Shown one piece after another: positions 19,264 to 27,208 of a stretch of 64,000 nt of DNA. The translations under genes were made by a program, and so were the position numbers. Each line of letters begins with the position of its first letter. Within the stretch, counting starts at the first letter, position 1. The notes beneath the pieces are model-generated. The model had not been told where the DNA came from. It worked only from the letters and a program-made list of their open reading frames with translations, and made no database searches. The DNA is from Streptomyces sp. ACA25. Its GTDB lineage: Bacteria; Actinomycetota; Actinomycetes; Streptomycetales; Streptomycetaceae. The stretch lies in the NCBI RefSeq assembly GCF_028200735.1, contig NZ_JAQKPV010000007.1:186001-250000 (forward strand). Reading direction: 5' to 3'.

Positions 19264-20615
19264 GCCTGCTTACCTCCCGGCTGCGAACCGGTTCCGTCGC
19301 CCTCGACGATCCCTTCCTCCGCCAGCCGCAGCTCGCGCTGCCGGCGCTTGGACGGCAGCATGCCCTGGGGCCGGTAAATCATCATGATCACCAGCAGTGC
19401 TCCGAGGTACATGTACCGGTCCTCCTCGCTCACCATGCCGCGCAGCCGCTCCGGCAGCCACAGCAGCAGGGCCGACCCGACCAGCACGCCGGGGATGGAT
19501 CCCATACCGCCGAAGATCACATAGGACAGGACCAGGACGGACGTCAGGATGATGAACAGCTCGGAACCGATGTGACCGAGCGCGCTCACGTACACCACGC
19601 CCGCCACCCCGGAGGTCGAGGCGCCGATGGCGAAGGCCAGCAGCTTCATCCGGACCGTGTTGATGCCGGTGGCCGCGGCGGCCACCTCGTCCTCCCGGAT
19701 CGCGGTCCAGGCACGTCCCACCCGGGAGTGCTCCAGCCGCAGGAACAGGAAGACCACCAGGCAGATGCTGGCCACGAGGAAGTAGTAGTACGGCTTGTTG
19801 TCGAGGCCGAACTCGTACTGCCAGAAACTCAGCGATATCTCGAACCCGTCGACCACCGCGCCCGAGGAACCGTTGGTGACCGCGGTCCAGTTCTTCGCCG
19901 TCAGGTAGACGATCTCGTGGAAGCCCAGGGTCACGATCGCCAGGTAGTCACCCCGCAGCCGCAGAGTAGGCGCTCCCAGGAGCACCCCGGCGACCAGACA
20001 GGCGACGATCGCGAGCGGGATGACGAGGAAGTTGTTGAGCTCCACGGGAGGCTGCACCGGCAGCGCTCCCGTCCAGAATGCCGCCGAGTAGGCGCCGATC
20101 GCGAAGAACGCGATGAAGCCGAGGTCGAGCATGCCGGCCCAGCCGACGACCACGTTGAGCCCGATCGCCAGCAGCATGAAGATGGCGATCTTGTGCACCA
20201 TCACGGTCTGCCAGTGATTGGACACCAGGAAGGGCACCGCCAGCACGAAGACCAGCAGCACCGCGAGCGCGCCGTACCGCAGCCGGGCGTCCGACTCCCA
20301 GGTGCGGCGCACGACGCCCACCGGTCGCCCGGCCGCCGACCGGGTACTGCCCCAGACGGTGCGCGCCTGCTCGTGGGCGAACTCCCGCACCACCCAGATC
20401 AGCAGGGCGAGCGCGAGCCAGACCCAGATGGCCACACCCGTGAAGTTCTCCCGCAGCGCGTGGAAGATGTCGCGGCGGCTGGGATCCGCCCCCGTCACCT
20501 GCGCCAGGACCACCGCGGTCGCCAGGAGCGCCACCAGGCGCTTGAACCGCGGCTGCTGGTACCAGGCGACCTTGCGCAGCATCGCAGCCCGCTGAATCGA
20601 AGTCTGTGTACTCAT
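19260..20615 (-). CDS. livM: Branched-chain amino acid ABC transporter permease LivM
   Basis: 451-aa permease of the LivM type. After an N-terminal extension with two extra hydrophobic segments (about 100 residues beyond the classical start), the core carries the LivM motif GLNVVVGWAGMLDLGFIAFFAIGAYSA and the late GMGSIPGVLVGSALLLWLPE loop that contacts the ATPases. It forms the membrane channel with LivH. It overlaps livH and livG by four bases each. The extended N-terminus is common in streptomycete homologues. Confidence 0.92.
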   Translation of the reverse strand: MSTQTSIQRAAMLRKVAWYQQPRFKRLVALLATAVVLAQVTGADPSRRDIFHALRENFTGVAIWVWLALALLIWVVREFAHEQARTVWGSTRSAAGRPVGVVRRTWESDARLRYGALAVLLVFVLAVPFLVSNHWQTVMVHKIAIFMLLAIGLNVVVGWAGMLDLGFIAFFAIGAYSAAFWTGALPVQPPVELNNFLVIPLAIVACLVAGVLLGAPTLRLRGDYLAIVTLGFHEIVYLTAKNWTAVTNGSSGAVVDGFEISLSFWQYEFGLDNKPYYYFLVASICLVVFLFLRLEHSRVGRAWTAIREDEVAAAATGINTVRMKLLAFAIGASTSGVAGVVYVSALGHIGSELFIILTSVLVLSYVIFGGMGSIPGVLVGSALLLWLPERLRGMVSEEDRYMYLGALLVIMMIYRPQGMLPSKRRQRELRLAEEGIVEGDGTGSQPGGKQA

Positions 20616-21535
20616 GCCGTCCTCGCAACCCGCTCACCGAGGATGCCGGTGGGCCGGAACATGAGCACCAGCACCAGCACCGCGAACGCCCCGACGTACC
20701 GCCAGGCATCACCCCAGATCTCCACGGTGAACGCCTCCACCAGGCCGAGCACGAGCCCGCCCAGCATCGCCCCGCGGACGTTTCCGATCCCGCCGAGGAC
20801 CGCCGCGGCGAACGCCGTGATGCCCGGCAGGAAGCCCATCGTGAACCACACCTGCACGTAGGTTCCGTAGAGGAACCCCGCCGCACCGCCCAGCACACCG
20901 CCGATGATGAACGTGCGGGACACGACCTTGTCGATGTTCACGCCCATCAGGGAGGCGACCTCGGGATCCTGCGCCACCGCACGGATGCCCGAACCGAGCT
21001 TGGTGCGGTTCACCACGTAGTCGACGCCGACCAGCATGACCACGGCCGAGACCACGATGAGGAGTTCGGTCACCCGGACCCGCGTGTCGAAGACGGTGAA
21101 CAGCACCTTGTTCTCGTACATGCTCGGCATCCGCGAATGGTTCCGCCCGAAGATCTTCCCCACCAGGTTGTAGAGGAAGAACGAGGCACCGATCGCGGCG
21201 ATCAGATAGACGAGCCGTGGAGCGTTGCGTTTACGCAGGGGCCGGTAGGCCACTTTCTCCAGGAAGTAGGCCAGCACACCGCCGAGCAGCGCGCCGGCGG
21301 TCAGGCCGAGAAGCACGTATCCGGCCGACTGCATACCCGACGGGGCGGCGACCGGAACCACGATGGTGAGGATGATCAGTCCGCCGAAGCCACCGATCAT
21401 GAACACTTCGCTGTGTGCGAAGTTCAGCAACTGGAGCACACCGTAGACGAGCGTGTATCCAATCGCGATCACGGCGTACAGCGAGCCGAGAATCAGACCC
21501 AGGACAGATACGTCCCAGACATCATTGATGGACAT
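20612..21535 (-). CDS. livH: Branched-chain amino acid ABC transporter permease LivH
   Basis: 307-aa permease with about eight membrane helices. The family pattern GLILGSLYAVIAIGYTLVYGVLQLLNFAHSEV at the N-terminus and GGIGNVRGAMLGGLVLGLVEA near the C-terminus identify LivH. It follows the binding-protein gene with a 139-base gap that contains a strong hairpin, and it opens the tightly coupled LivH-M-G-F block. Confidence 0.92.
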   Translation of the reverse strand: MSINDVWDVSVLGLILGSLYAVIAIGYTLVYGVLQLLNFAHSEVFMIGGFGGLIILTIVVPVAAPSGMQSAGYVLLGLTAGALLGGVLAYFLEKVAYRPLRKRNAPRLVYLIAAIGASFFLYNLVGKIFGRNHSRMPSMYENKVLFTVFDTRVRVTELLIVVSAVVMLVGVDYVVNRTKLGSGIRAVAQDPEVASLMGVNIDKVVSRTFIIGGVLGGAAGFLYGTYVQVWFTMGFLPGITAFAAAVLGGIGNVRGAMLGGLVLGLVEAFTVEIWGDAWRYVGAFAVLVLVLMFRPTGILGERVARTA

Positions 21536-21614
21536 CGAGCAGTCTTCCTTGTGGGAACAGGCCGCCGCGGTGCGCGATCCGCGTTCACCGGAGCAGGGCG
21601 ACAGGTAGGCATGG

Positions 21615-21643
21615 GGCGGGGCGCGGAATCACCGCGCCCCGCC
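21615..21643 (-). terminator. Attenuating hairpin between livJ and livHMGF
   Basis: Perfect 12-bp stem ggcggggcgcgg / ccgcgccccgcc with an AATCA loop, 32 bases after the binding-protein stop. Such a hairpin inside an ABC operon usually lowers read-through, so that more binding protein than permease is made, and stabilises the upstream mRNA. Confidence 0.75.
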
Positions 21644-21674
21644 GATGGTGCACCGAACGTGCCCGGACTTGGTG

Positions 21675-22850
21675 TCAGCCCGTGGTCAGGTCCTCAACGC
21701 TGCCCAGGTAGTCGAAGCCCTCGCCCTCGGCCTCGTAGAGGAAGATCGTCTGGTTGGTGAACTCCCCCTGCTCGTCGAAGGCGAAGGTCTTCGTCAGACC
21801 CTCGTACTCGTTGGCGACCAGGTGGTCGTAGAGCGCGCCGCTCTCCGCGTCGTCGCCCAGCGCCGCGATGGCCGCGATGATCATCGAGGTCACGTCGTAG
21901 GACTCGGCCGAGTACACGCCCGGGGCCTGGCTGTACTTGTCCTCGAACCGCTCGGCGAAGCCCTGGGTGGCCTCGTCGTCCTCGGCAGAGGTGCAGGGGC
22001 AGGTGAAGAACCAGTTGGCGGCCGAGGATCCGGCCAGGTCCAGGAACTCCCCGTCCATCACGCCGTCACCGGCCAGCTGGATACCCTCGAAGCCCTGCTC
22101 CTCCAGCTTCACCGCGAAGGGGCCGGCGTCGGAGTAGTAGCCCGCGTAGATCAGGGCGTCCGCGTCCTCCGTGACCACGTTGCGGGCCGCGCTGGTGTAG
22201 TCCGGCGTCTCGTTCGGCACGCTCTGCCGCACGACCTCCAGACCCGCGTCCTCCAGACCCTCCTGGGCCACGTCCGCGAGACCCACACCGTAGGGCTGGG
22301 TGTCGTCGATCACGACGACCTTTTCCACCCCGGCCTGCGCCGCGAGGTAGGCCGCCATACCGGCGCCCTGGGCGCTGTCGTTGGGCACCGCGCGCAGGAA
22401 CGTCGGCCAGCCCTGCTGCGTCAGGTCGGCCCGGGTGGCGGAGGAGGTGACCGCCGGAATGCCCGCCTGCCCGTAGCGCGGTGCGGCGACGGCCGCCGCT
22501 CCCGAGAAGGCCGGGCCCACGACCGCGATGACGTCCTCGTCATCGATCACGAGCTGGGCGGCCGAGCTGGCTTCGCCCTCCTCGCCCCGGTCGTCACTGC
22601 GCATGTACTCCAGGGTGAACTCGTAGTCACCGGATTCGTTCGCCTCATCGATGGCGAGCTCGACGGCATTTCCCATGTTCTCGCCCAGAGCCGCGTTCGG
22701 CCCCGACAGCGGTCCCTGAAAAGCGATCTTGTAAGTTGGACCGTCGGCCCCGTTGCCGCCGCCACCGCCGTCGTCACTGCCACAGGCAGTGAGAGCGAGT
22801 GCGCCGACAGCGATGGGTATCGCGAGTCTCATGATTGTCTTGTTGAGCAC
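21675..22850 (-). CDS. Branched-chain amino acid ABC transporter, substrate-binding lipoprotein
   Basis: 391-aa periplasmic-type binding protein (type I fold, LivJ/LivK family) anchored as a lipoprotein. The signal sequence ends in the lipobox LTAC with Cys at residue 23, followed by a Gly/Asp linker. Family blocks include KIAFQGPLSGPNAALGENM, DDEDVIAVVGPAFSGAAAVAAP and VIDDTQPYGVGLADV. GTG at 22850 is used because GGGGG precedes it; ATG six codons later is possible. It is the first gene of the operon and may be made in excess over the permeases. Confidence 0.92.
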   Translation of the reverse strand: MLNKTIMRLAIPIAVGALALTACGSDDGGGGGNGADGPTYKIAFQGPLSGPNAALGENMGNAVELAIDEANESGDYEFTLEYMRSDDRGEEGEASSAAQLVIDDEDVIAVVGPAFSGAAAVAAPRYGQAGIPAVTSSATRADLTQQGWPTFLRAVPNDSAQGAGMAAYLAAQAGVEKVVVIDDTQPYGVGLADVAQEGLEDAGLEVVRQSVPNETPDYTSAARNVVTEDADALIYAGYYSDAGPFAVKLEEQGFEGIQLAGDGVMDGEFLDLAGSSAANWFFTCPCTSAEDDEATQGFAERFEDKYSQAPGVYSAESYDVTSMIIAAIAALGDDAESGALYDHLVANEYEGLTKTFAFDEQGEFTNQTIFLYEAEGEGFDYLGSVEDLTTG

Positions 22851-23228
22851 TTCGTAAACCCCCTGGAGCGAGCCCAGTTCTTTGCGTCACCGCACAGGAC
22901 TCGTGCTCGGACGGACACGGGTGCGGCGTGCAGCGGAATCTATTGCCCTCCGAGCTGCGCAGATAGACGCCTGGGCCAAGTGTGATGGCCTCGTAACCTG
23001 GGTCACGCTCCGGAAACAGAACGTGCTGGACCGCTGGCCGAACGCCTCCACGCCCTCAAGCAGCCGCCGCACGCGTCCGCTGCGGCGTTCCCCGCGCCCC
23101 GCTGATTCCCGTCGGCCGGCTGTCCGGAAGGCCCGTCCGGGCGGGTCAGGGAGGACTCTCACCCCCACCGGGACAACCAGCACAACCGGACAACCGGGGC
23201 AGAAGCCCGGCCGCCGGCGCCGCCCTCG
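22851..23228. other. Intergenic region upstream of the liv operon
   Basis: 378 bases without a gene, between the ANTAR regulator and the liv operon, which are transcribed in the same direction. It should contain the liv promoter, but no convincing -35/-10 pair was found. A degenerate inverted repeat (gtaac-ctgg-gtcac type) is present near 22993-23006. No terminator hairpin for the regulator gene is obvious. Confidence 0.45.
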
Positions 23229-23891
23229 CTACTTCTGCTTCTTCTCCTCGGCGTCCTGGATCACGGCCTCCGCCACCTGCTGCATCGACAGCCGCCGGTC
23301 CATCGAGGTCTTCTGGATCCAGCGGAAGGCGGCGGGCTCGGTCAGCCCGTACTGGGTCTGCAGCACGCTCTTCGCCCGGTCGACCAGCTTCCGGGTCTCC
23401 AGCCGCTGCGCGAGGTCGGAGACCTCTTCGGACAGCGTGCGCAGCTCGGCGAACCGGGACACGGCGATCTCGATCGCCGGGATCACGTCACTCTTGCTGA
23501 ACGGCTTCACCAGGTAGGCCATGGCGCCGGCGTCCCGCGCCCGCTCCACCAGGTCGCGCTGCGAAAAGGCGGTCAGCATCAGCACCGGAGCGATCTGGTC
23601 CGCGGCGATCTTCTCGGCTGCCGAGATGCCGTCCATCACCGGCATCTTCACATCGAGTACGACCAGGTCGGGGCGGTGTTCACGGGCCAGCTCCACGGCC
23701 CGCTGGCCGTCCCCCGCCTCACCCACCACGGCATAGCCCTCCTCCTCGAGCATCTCCTTCAGGTCGAGACGGATGAGCGCCTCGTCCTCGGCGATGACCA
23801 CCCGGGTGACCTGCGGGGGTGTGTGGGCTGCACTCACAGCACCGGCCGGGTCGGTCGGTGTCGGCTCCTCGGGGACATCGGCGCTGCTCAC
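23229..23891 (-). CDS. Response regulator with C-terminal ANTAR RNA-binding domain
   Basis: 220-aa protein. A receiver domain (about 29-145) has acidic pocket E35/D36, phospho-acceptor D80 in VVLDVKMP and conserved K129 in YLVKPFS. It is followed by a helical ANTAR domain (about 158-218, with LETRKLVDRAKSVLQTQYGLTEPAAF and the typical Ala/Trp positions). ANTAR regulators bind dual-hairpin RNA and act as antiterminators, and orthologues in actinobacteria include PdtaR. GTG at 23891 is preferred: AAGGAG lies just upstream and the longer frame runs into the tRNA promoter region. No partner kinase is adjacent. Confidence 0.9.
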   Translation of the reverse strand: MSSADVPEEPTPTDPAGAVSAAHTPPQVTRVVIAEDEALIRLDLKEMLEEEGYAVVGEAGDGQRAVELAREHRPDLVVLDVKMPVMDGISAAEKIAADQIAPVLMLTAFSQRDLVERARDAGAMAYLVKPFSKSDVIPAIEIAVSRFAELRTLSEEVSDLAQRLETRKLVDRAKSVLQTQYGLTEPAAFRWIQKTSMDRRLSMQQVAEAVIQDAEEKKQK

Positions 23892-23984
23892 GGGGCTCCT
23901 TGGTTCTTGCCAGGCGGGGCACCCCTGAGGGTACCCACTCCCTACTACCGGCAGAGAACCGGTACACTGCTCCCGGCGACACCG

Positions 23985-24068
23985 GCCGGGTTGGCGCAAC
24001 AGGCAGACGCGGATGTCTCAAACACATCTGTCCGAAAGGACATGCGGGTTCGAGTCCCGCACCCGGCA
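23985..24068 (+). tRNA. tRNA-Leu(CAA)
   Basis: 84 nt, class II tRNA. Acceptor arms GCCGGGT (23985-23991) and ACCCGGC (24061-24067) pair perfectly and the discriminator is A. The anticodon arm is GATGT-CTCAAAC-ACATC, giving anticodon CAA for UUG codons. A long variable arm (GTCC-GAAA-GGAC type) and a T arm GCGGG-TTCGAGT-CCCGC confirm leucine. CCA is not fully encoded (only ACC follows). Confidence 0.96.
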
Positions 24069-24136
24069 CCTGGTTCTCTTTCGAGTGCAACCGGGCATCC
24101 CCCGCCCGGTTGCCGTTTCCTTCCCGCGAAGCGCGG

Positions 24137-24910
24137 CTACCCGCTGGTACGGGGCAGCGTGGTGCCGGGCAGCTCGTACTCCTGCCGGCGTCCGCACATG
24201 CCGTACCCGGCCTGACGGGTCGGCCCCGCGCTGCGCACCGCGGCCTCCGCCAGATGCGAGCCGTCGGCTCGGGCCAGGGCGTCCAGATGACGCCCGGTGG
24301 CCTCCGCCGCGGCCAGCGGCCCCTCCCGCCAGCGTTCGCGCCAGAGCGCGACCTTCGGTGCCACCAGCCGGGCCGCCGCCTCGTGGAAGGCCCGCAGCGG
24401 ATCGGCGTCCCCGGCCCGCAGCGCGGCGCGGAGCACCAGGTATCCCTCGACGGCCAGGTCACGGCGGCGCCGGGTGGCGGCTTCGGCCTCCGGGCCCTCC
24501 CGTGCGGGAAGCGCGGCGGCCTCGGCGTAGCGGGCGGGGTCTGCGAGGATCTCGGGCGGGAACGTGAACACCGCGTCACCGGCCTCCGGCAGGCCGCTGT
24601 TCTGCATGAGGACGGTGACGCGCAGGTCCCGGCCGTTCACCATGCGGTGCACGGTGCCCGGGGTGAACCAGGCGATCGTGCCCGGCTCCAGCGGCGTCTC
24701 GGTGAAGCCTTCCGGGGTGAGGGTCTGCACCGCTCCCTCGCCGGCGGTGACGACGTACGCCTCCGTGCAGGCGAGATGAATGTGCGGGCTCCCCCCGCAC
24801 ACGCCGTCGGTGGCGAGCCAGTCGTAGGCACTGATGTGGGAGAGGCCGACGGCTCCGGGGAGCGGCTCCGGGAGTGAGCCGGAGGGCGGTCCGGGCTGCG
24901 GTGCGGACAT
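24137..24910 (-). CDS. Cupin-domain protein
   Basis: 257 aa. A single cupin barrel spans roughly residues 35-110 with motif 1 (SPHIHLACTEAYVVTAGEG: H-x-H and E ligands) and motif 2 (PGTIAWFTPGTVHRMVN), so a bound metal ion is expected. A helical, Arg/Ala-rich C-terminal half follows that is not assignable. It is the last gene of a three-gene operon after the DUF6807 and Gfo/Idh/MocA genes, two bases after the upstream stop. In sugar catabolic operons such cupins are often isomerases or sensors; the reaction is unknown. Confidence 0.8.
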   Translation of the reverse strand: MSAPQPGPPSGSLPEPLPGAVGLSHISAYDWLATDGVCGGSPHIHLACTEAYVVTAGEGAVQTLTPEGFTETPLEPGTIAWFTPGTVHRMVNGRDLRVTVLMQNSGLPEAGDAVFTFPPEILADPARYAEAAALPAREGPEAEAATRRRRDLAVEGYLVLRAALRAGDADPLRAFHEAAARLVAPKVALWRERWREGPLAAAEATGRHLDALARADGSHLAEAAVRSAGPTRQAGYGMCGRRQEYELPGTTLPRTSG

Positions 24911-24912
24911 GG

Positions 24913-25854
24913 TCACCATTCCCTGGGGTGGGCTTGCAGATAGCGGGCGATGCGCTCGCCGTCCCAGGCACCGTCGGCGACGATCACCCGGTAGTCGTAG
25001 GCGAAGGACTCCCCCGGGGGCAGCTCGAACTCCTCGAAGAAGGCCCAGGAGAGAGCGGCGACGGGCACCGGCCGGGACCGGACGAACCAGTGCGAGGGGT
25101 GGATCGCCGATTCCTCGAGATTCGCCGGGGCGTGGGCGAAGACCAGGGTGGAGTGCGCGTCCACGTCGTCGTGTTCGGCGACGAAGGCCAGCCACGGGGC
25201 ACGGGCGGCGGGGGTTCCCATGATGTCGGAGTCCTCACCGGGCCCTTCGGGGGTGAGGACCTGACCGCCGGTGAAGTCCCGCGGGCCGCGCCACTGGAGT
25301 CCGGTGTAGCCGGCCATCTCCCGGCCGGCCGTGGTGGGACTGCCGAAGTGCAGCGGCTCGCCCCGCACATTGGTGAGGTGGAGGGACCAGTCGAGCGTCC
25401 AGGCACCTTCCTCCGGGTCCGCGGAGTGAACGGAGAGGGTGCGCCGTTCGCGCGCCCACTCCTCGCCGCCGTGGCTGAGCCAGGTGAGATCCTCGGCGAT
25501 GTCGGCGCGGTCGTCGGAGGCGTCCACCCGGGAGAAACCGTCGTGCCGCATCGAACCGATGCGCTCCGGCACGCGCTGGTATCCCGTCCCGGTCAGGTAG
25601 GAGCTGCCGCCCCAGAAGTTCTGTCCGGAAAGATGACTGGCCGTCATCTGGATGCCCTTGTGCCACCGGTGGTCGTTGGGCCGGTAGCCGGTGACGGTGC
25701 GTCCGCTCAGGGTCCGGACCGGGTGCGCGTAGGGCTTCCGGGACTCGTAGGCCTCCGGGTCCGGACGGTACACGTAGGAGAGGATCTCCGTGCCGCCGGC
25801 GGCGACGGTGACGCGTGCGCCATGGGTGTGGGTGACGGTGAGGGGGAATGTCAC
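24913..25854 (-). CDS. DUF6807 / PmoA-like protein
   Basis: 313 aa, matching the DUF6807 family, often labelled PmoA though unrelated to particulate methane monooxygenase. Conserved blocks are RPYAHPVRTL-like (here KPYAHPVRTLSGRTVTGYRPNDHRWHKG), GQNFWGGSSY, EMAGYTGLQWRGPRDFTGG and the C-terminal FAYDYRVIVADG. The fold is beta-sandwich-like and the family sits almost always beside Gfo/Idh/MocA dehydrogenases in sugar or polyol catabolism. It overlaps the dehydrogenase by four bases (ATGA) and precedes the cupin. No enzymatic activity is established for the family. Confidence 0.82.
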   Translation of the reverse strand: MTFPLTVTHTHGARVTVAAGGTEILSYVYRPDPEAYESRKPYAHPVRTLSGRTVTGYRPNDHRWHKGIQMTASHLSGQNFWGGSSYLTGTGYQRVPERIGSMRHDGFSRVDASDDRADIAEDLTWLSHGGEEWARERRTLSVHSADPEEGAWTLDWSLHLTNVRGEPLHFGSPTTAGREMAGYTGLQWRGPRDFTGGQVLTPEGPGEDSDIMGTPAARAPWLAFVAEHDDVDAHSTLVFAHAPANLEESAIHPSHWFVRSRPVPVAALSWAFFEEFELPPGESFAYDYRVIVADGAWDGERIARYLQAHPREW

Positions 25855-26987
25855 TGGCTCTCCTCGGGGGCCCAGTCGGGATGACCGCCGTGCATGGCGT
25901 CGTAGTAGGGGTCACCCGGGACGATCTCGCCGGCGCAGACGGGCAGGCCGGTGAAGGCGGCTTTGTAGAGGGCGGCGTTGAACTCCAGGGTGCGGCGTGC
26001 GTCATGGCCGCTGCCGGGCGGACGGGTGCCGGCCCGCAGCGCGGTGATGAGGCCGGTGAGCTGAGCGGAGTGGGAGCTGGGGACGTCAGCGGAGGGCGTG
26101 CGCCAGCGGGTGACGCGGGCGGTGTCCTCCAGGCCGGGGCGCGGGGTGTAGGTCCAGTCCTCGTTGCGGTGCCCGTACAGGTGGGTGAGCTCGACGGTGG
26201 CCTCGGCACAGTCGATGCGCACACGGCTGACCTCGTCCGGGGAGAGGACGCTGTTCACGACGGTGGCGAGCGTTCCGTCCGCGAAGCGCACCAGGGCGGT
26301 GGAGACGTCCTCGCTCTCCACGTCGTGGATGAGGCGGGCGGCCATGGCACGGATCTCGGTCCAGTCGCCGAGCAGGTGCAGCAGCAGGTCGGTCTGGTGG
26401 ATGCCGTGCCCCATGGTGGGGCCGCCGCCCTCGGTGGCCCAGCGTCCGCGCCAGGGCACTGCGTAGTAGGCGGCGTCCCGGTGCCAGGTCGTCTGGCAGT
26501 GGGCGACGCGGGGCGGGCCGAGCTCCCCGGCGTGCAGCAGGGCGCGGGCGTGCGTCGTCCCGGAGCCGTAGCGGTGCTGGGCGACGACGGCGGCGTACGG
26601 GCCGCCGGGGCGTTCCTCGGCTGCGATGTCGTCGAACTCCGCGAGGCTGAGGCAGAGGGGCTTCTCGCACCACACCCAGGCGCCGGCCCGCAAGGCGGTG
26701 AGGGCCTGCTCGCGGTGCAGGGCGGGCGGGGTGCCGAGCAGGACGAGGTCGGGGCGTTCGGCCGCCAGCATGGCGGACAGGCTGGTGTATCCGGTGGGCT
26801 TGCCGAGCTCCGGGTGCTGGGCGGCAGCGGTGGTACGGAAGGCGTCGAGGCGGGCTTCGTCGATGTCCACCGCGGCGACGAGTGCGAGGTCGTCGGAGTG
26901 TGCGGCGAGGGCGGGAAGATGACCGCCGGTGACGATGGCACCGGTGCCCACGACGGCGGTCCGCAGGCGAGTGGGTGGTGCGGTCAT
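25851..26987 (-). CDS. Gfo/Idh/MocA family dehydrogenase
   Basis: 378-aa NAD(P)-dependent oxidoreductase, first gene of the operon. The Rossmann motif GTGAIVTGGHLPAL is at residues ~14-27, the catalytic-lysine motif EKPL is in WVWCEKPLCLS, and the C-terminal alpha/beta domain has GHGIHQTDLLLHLLGD with the conserved His. Family members oxidise sugars, inositols or reduce imines. ATG at 26987 with GGGAG upstream is chosen; the frame upstream of it covers the operator region. No transporter is adjacent, so the substrate enters by another route. Confidence 0.88.
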   Translation of the reverse strand: MTAPPTRLRTAVVGTGAIVTGGHLPALAAHSDDLALVAAVDIDEARLDAFRTTAAAQHPELGKPTGYTSLSAMLAAERPDLVLLGTPPALHREQALTALRAGAWVWCEKPLCLSLAEFDDIAAEERPGGPYAAVVAQHRYGSGTTHARALLHAGELGPPRVAHCQTTWHRDAAYYAVPWRGRWATEGGGPTMGHGIHQTDLLLHLLGDWTEIRAMAARLIHDVESEDVSTALVRFADGTLATVVNSVLSPDEVSRVRIDCAEATVELTHLYGHRNEDWTYTPRPGLEDTARVTRWRTPSADVPSSHSAQLTGLITALRAGTRPPGSGHDARRTLEFNAALYKAAFTGLPVCAGEIVPGDPYYDAMHGGHPDWAPEESQ

Positions 26988-27084
26988 GAGGGCGGCTCCC
27001 GAGTGCGTGGGGCGACCGGCGGCGCGGGGCCGGAGCAGCGGGCCGGACGGGTGACGTGCAGCGGGTGGAGGCAACGGAGAGAAC

Positions 27085-27102
27085 GGAGTAAGCGCTTTCT
27101 CC
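27085..27102. promoter_or_regulatory. LacI-family operator upstream of the Gfo/Idh/MocA operon
   Basis: ggagtaagcgctttctcc is an 18-bp palindrome with 8 of 9 pairs matching, centred on AGCGCT, the hallmark core of LacI/GalR-family operators (compare the CebR type GAGCGCTC). It lies about 98 bases before the dehydrogenase start. The regulator is not in the window. Confidence 0.65.
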
Positions 27103-27137
27103 CCGACCCAATCACGCCCGGTCGCCGACACGCAAGA

Positions 27138-27175
27138 GGGGTGCCACCGCGGCCGATGGCCGCCGACGGCACCCC
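27138..27175 (-). terminator. pyk terminator
   Basis: Outer arms ggggtgcc (27138-27145) and ggcacccc (27168-27175) enclose an inner stem gcggcc-gat-ggccgc (27149-27163), beginning about 34 bases after the pyk stop. Confidence 0.65.
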
Positions 27176-27208
27176 GTTGTCACCCGTCCGGGGACGGAGC
27201 CCGGTGGG

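Noticed and set aside
23985..24068. tRNA-Leu as an integration site
   Set aside because: No integrase and no repeated 3' tRNA segment was noticed nearby.
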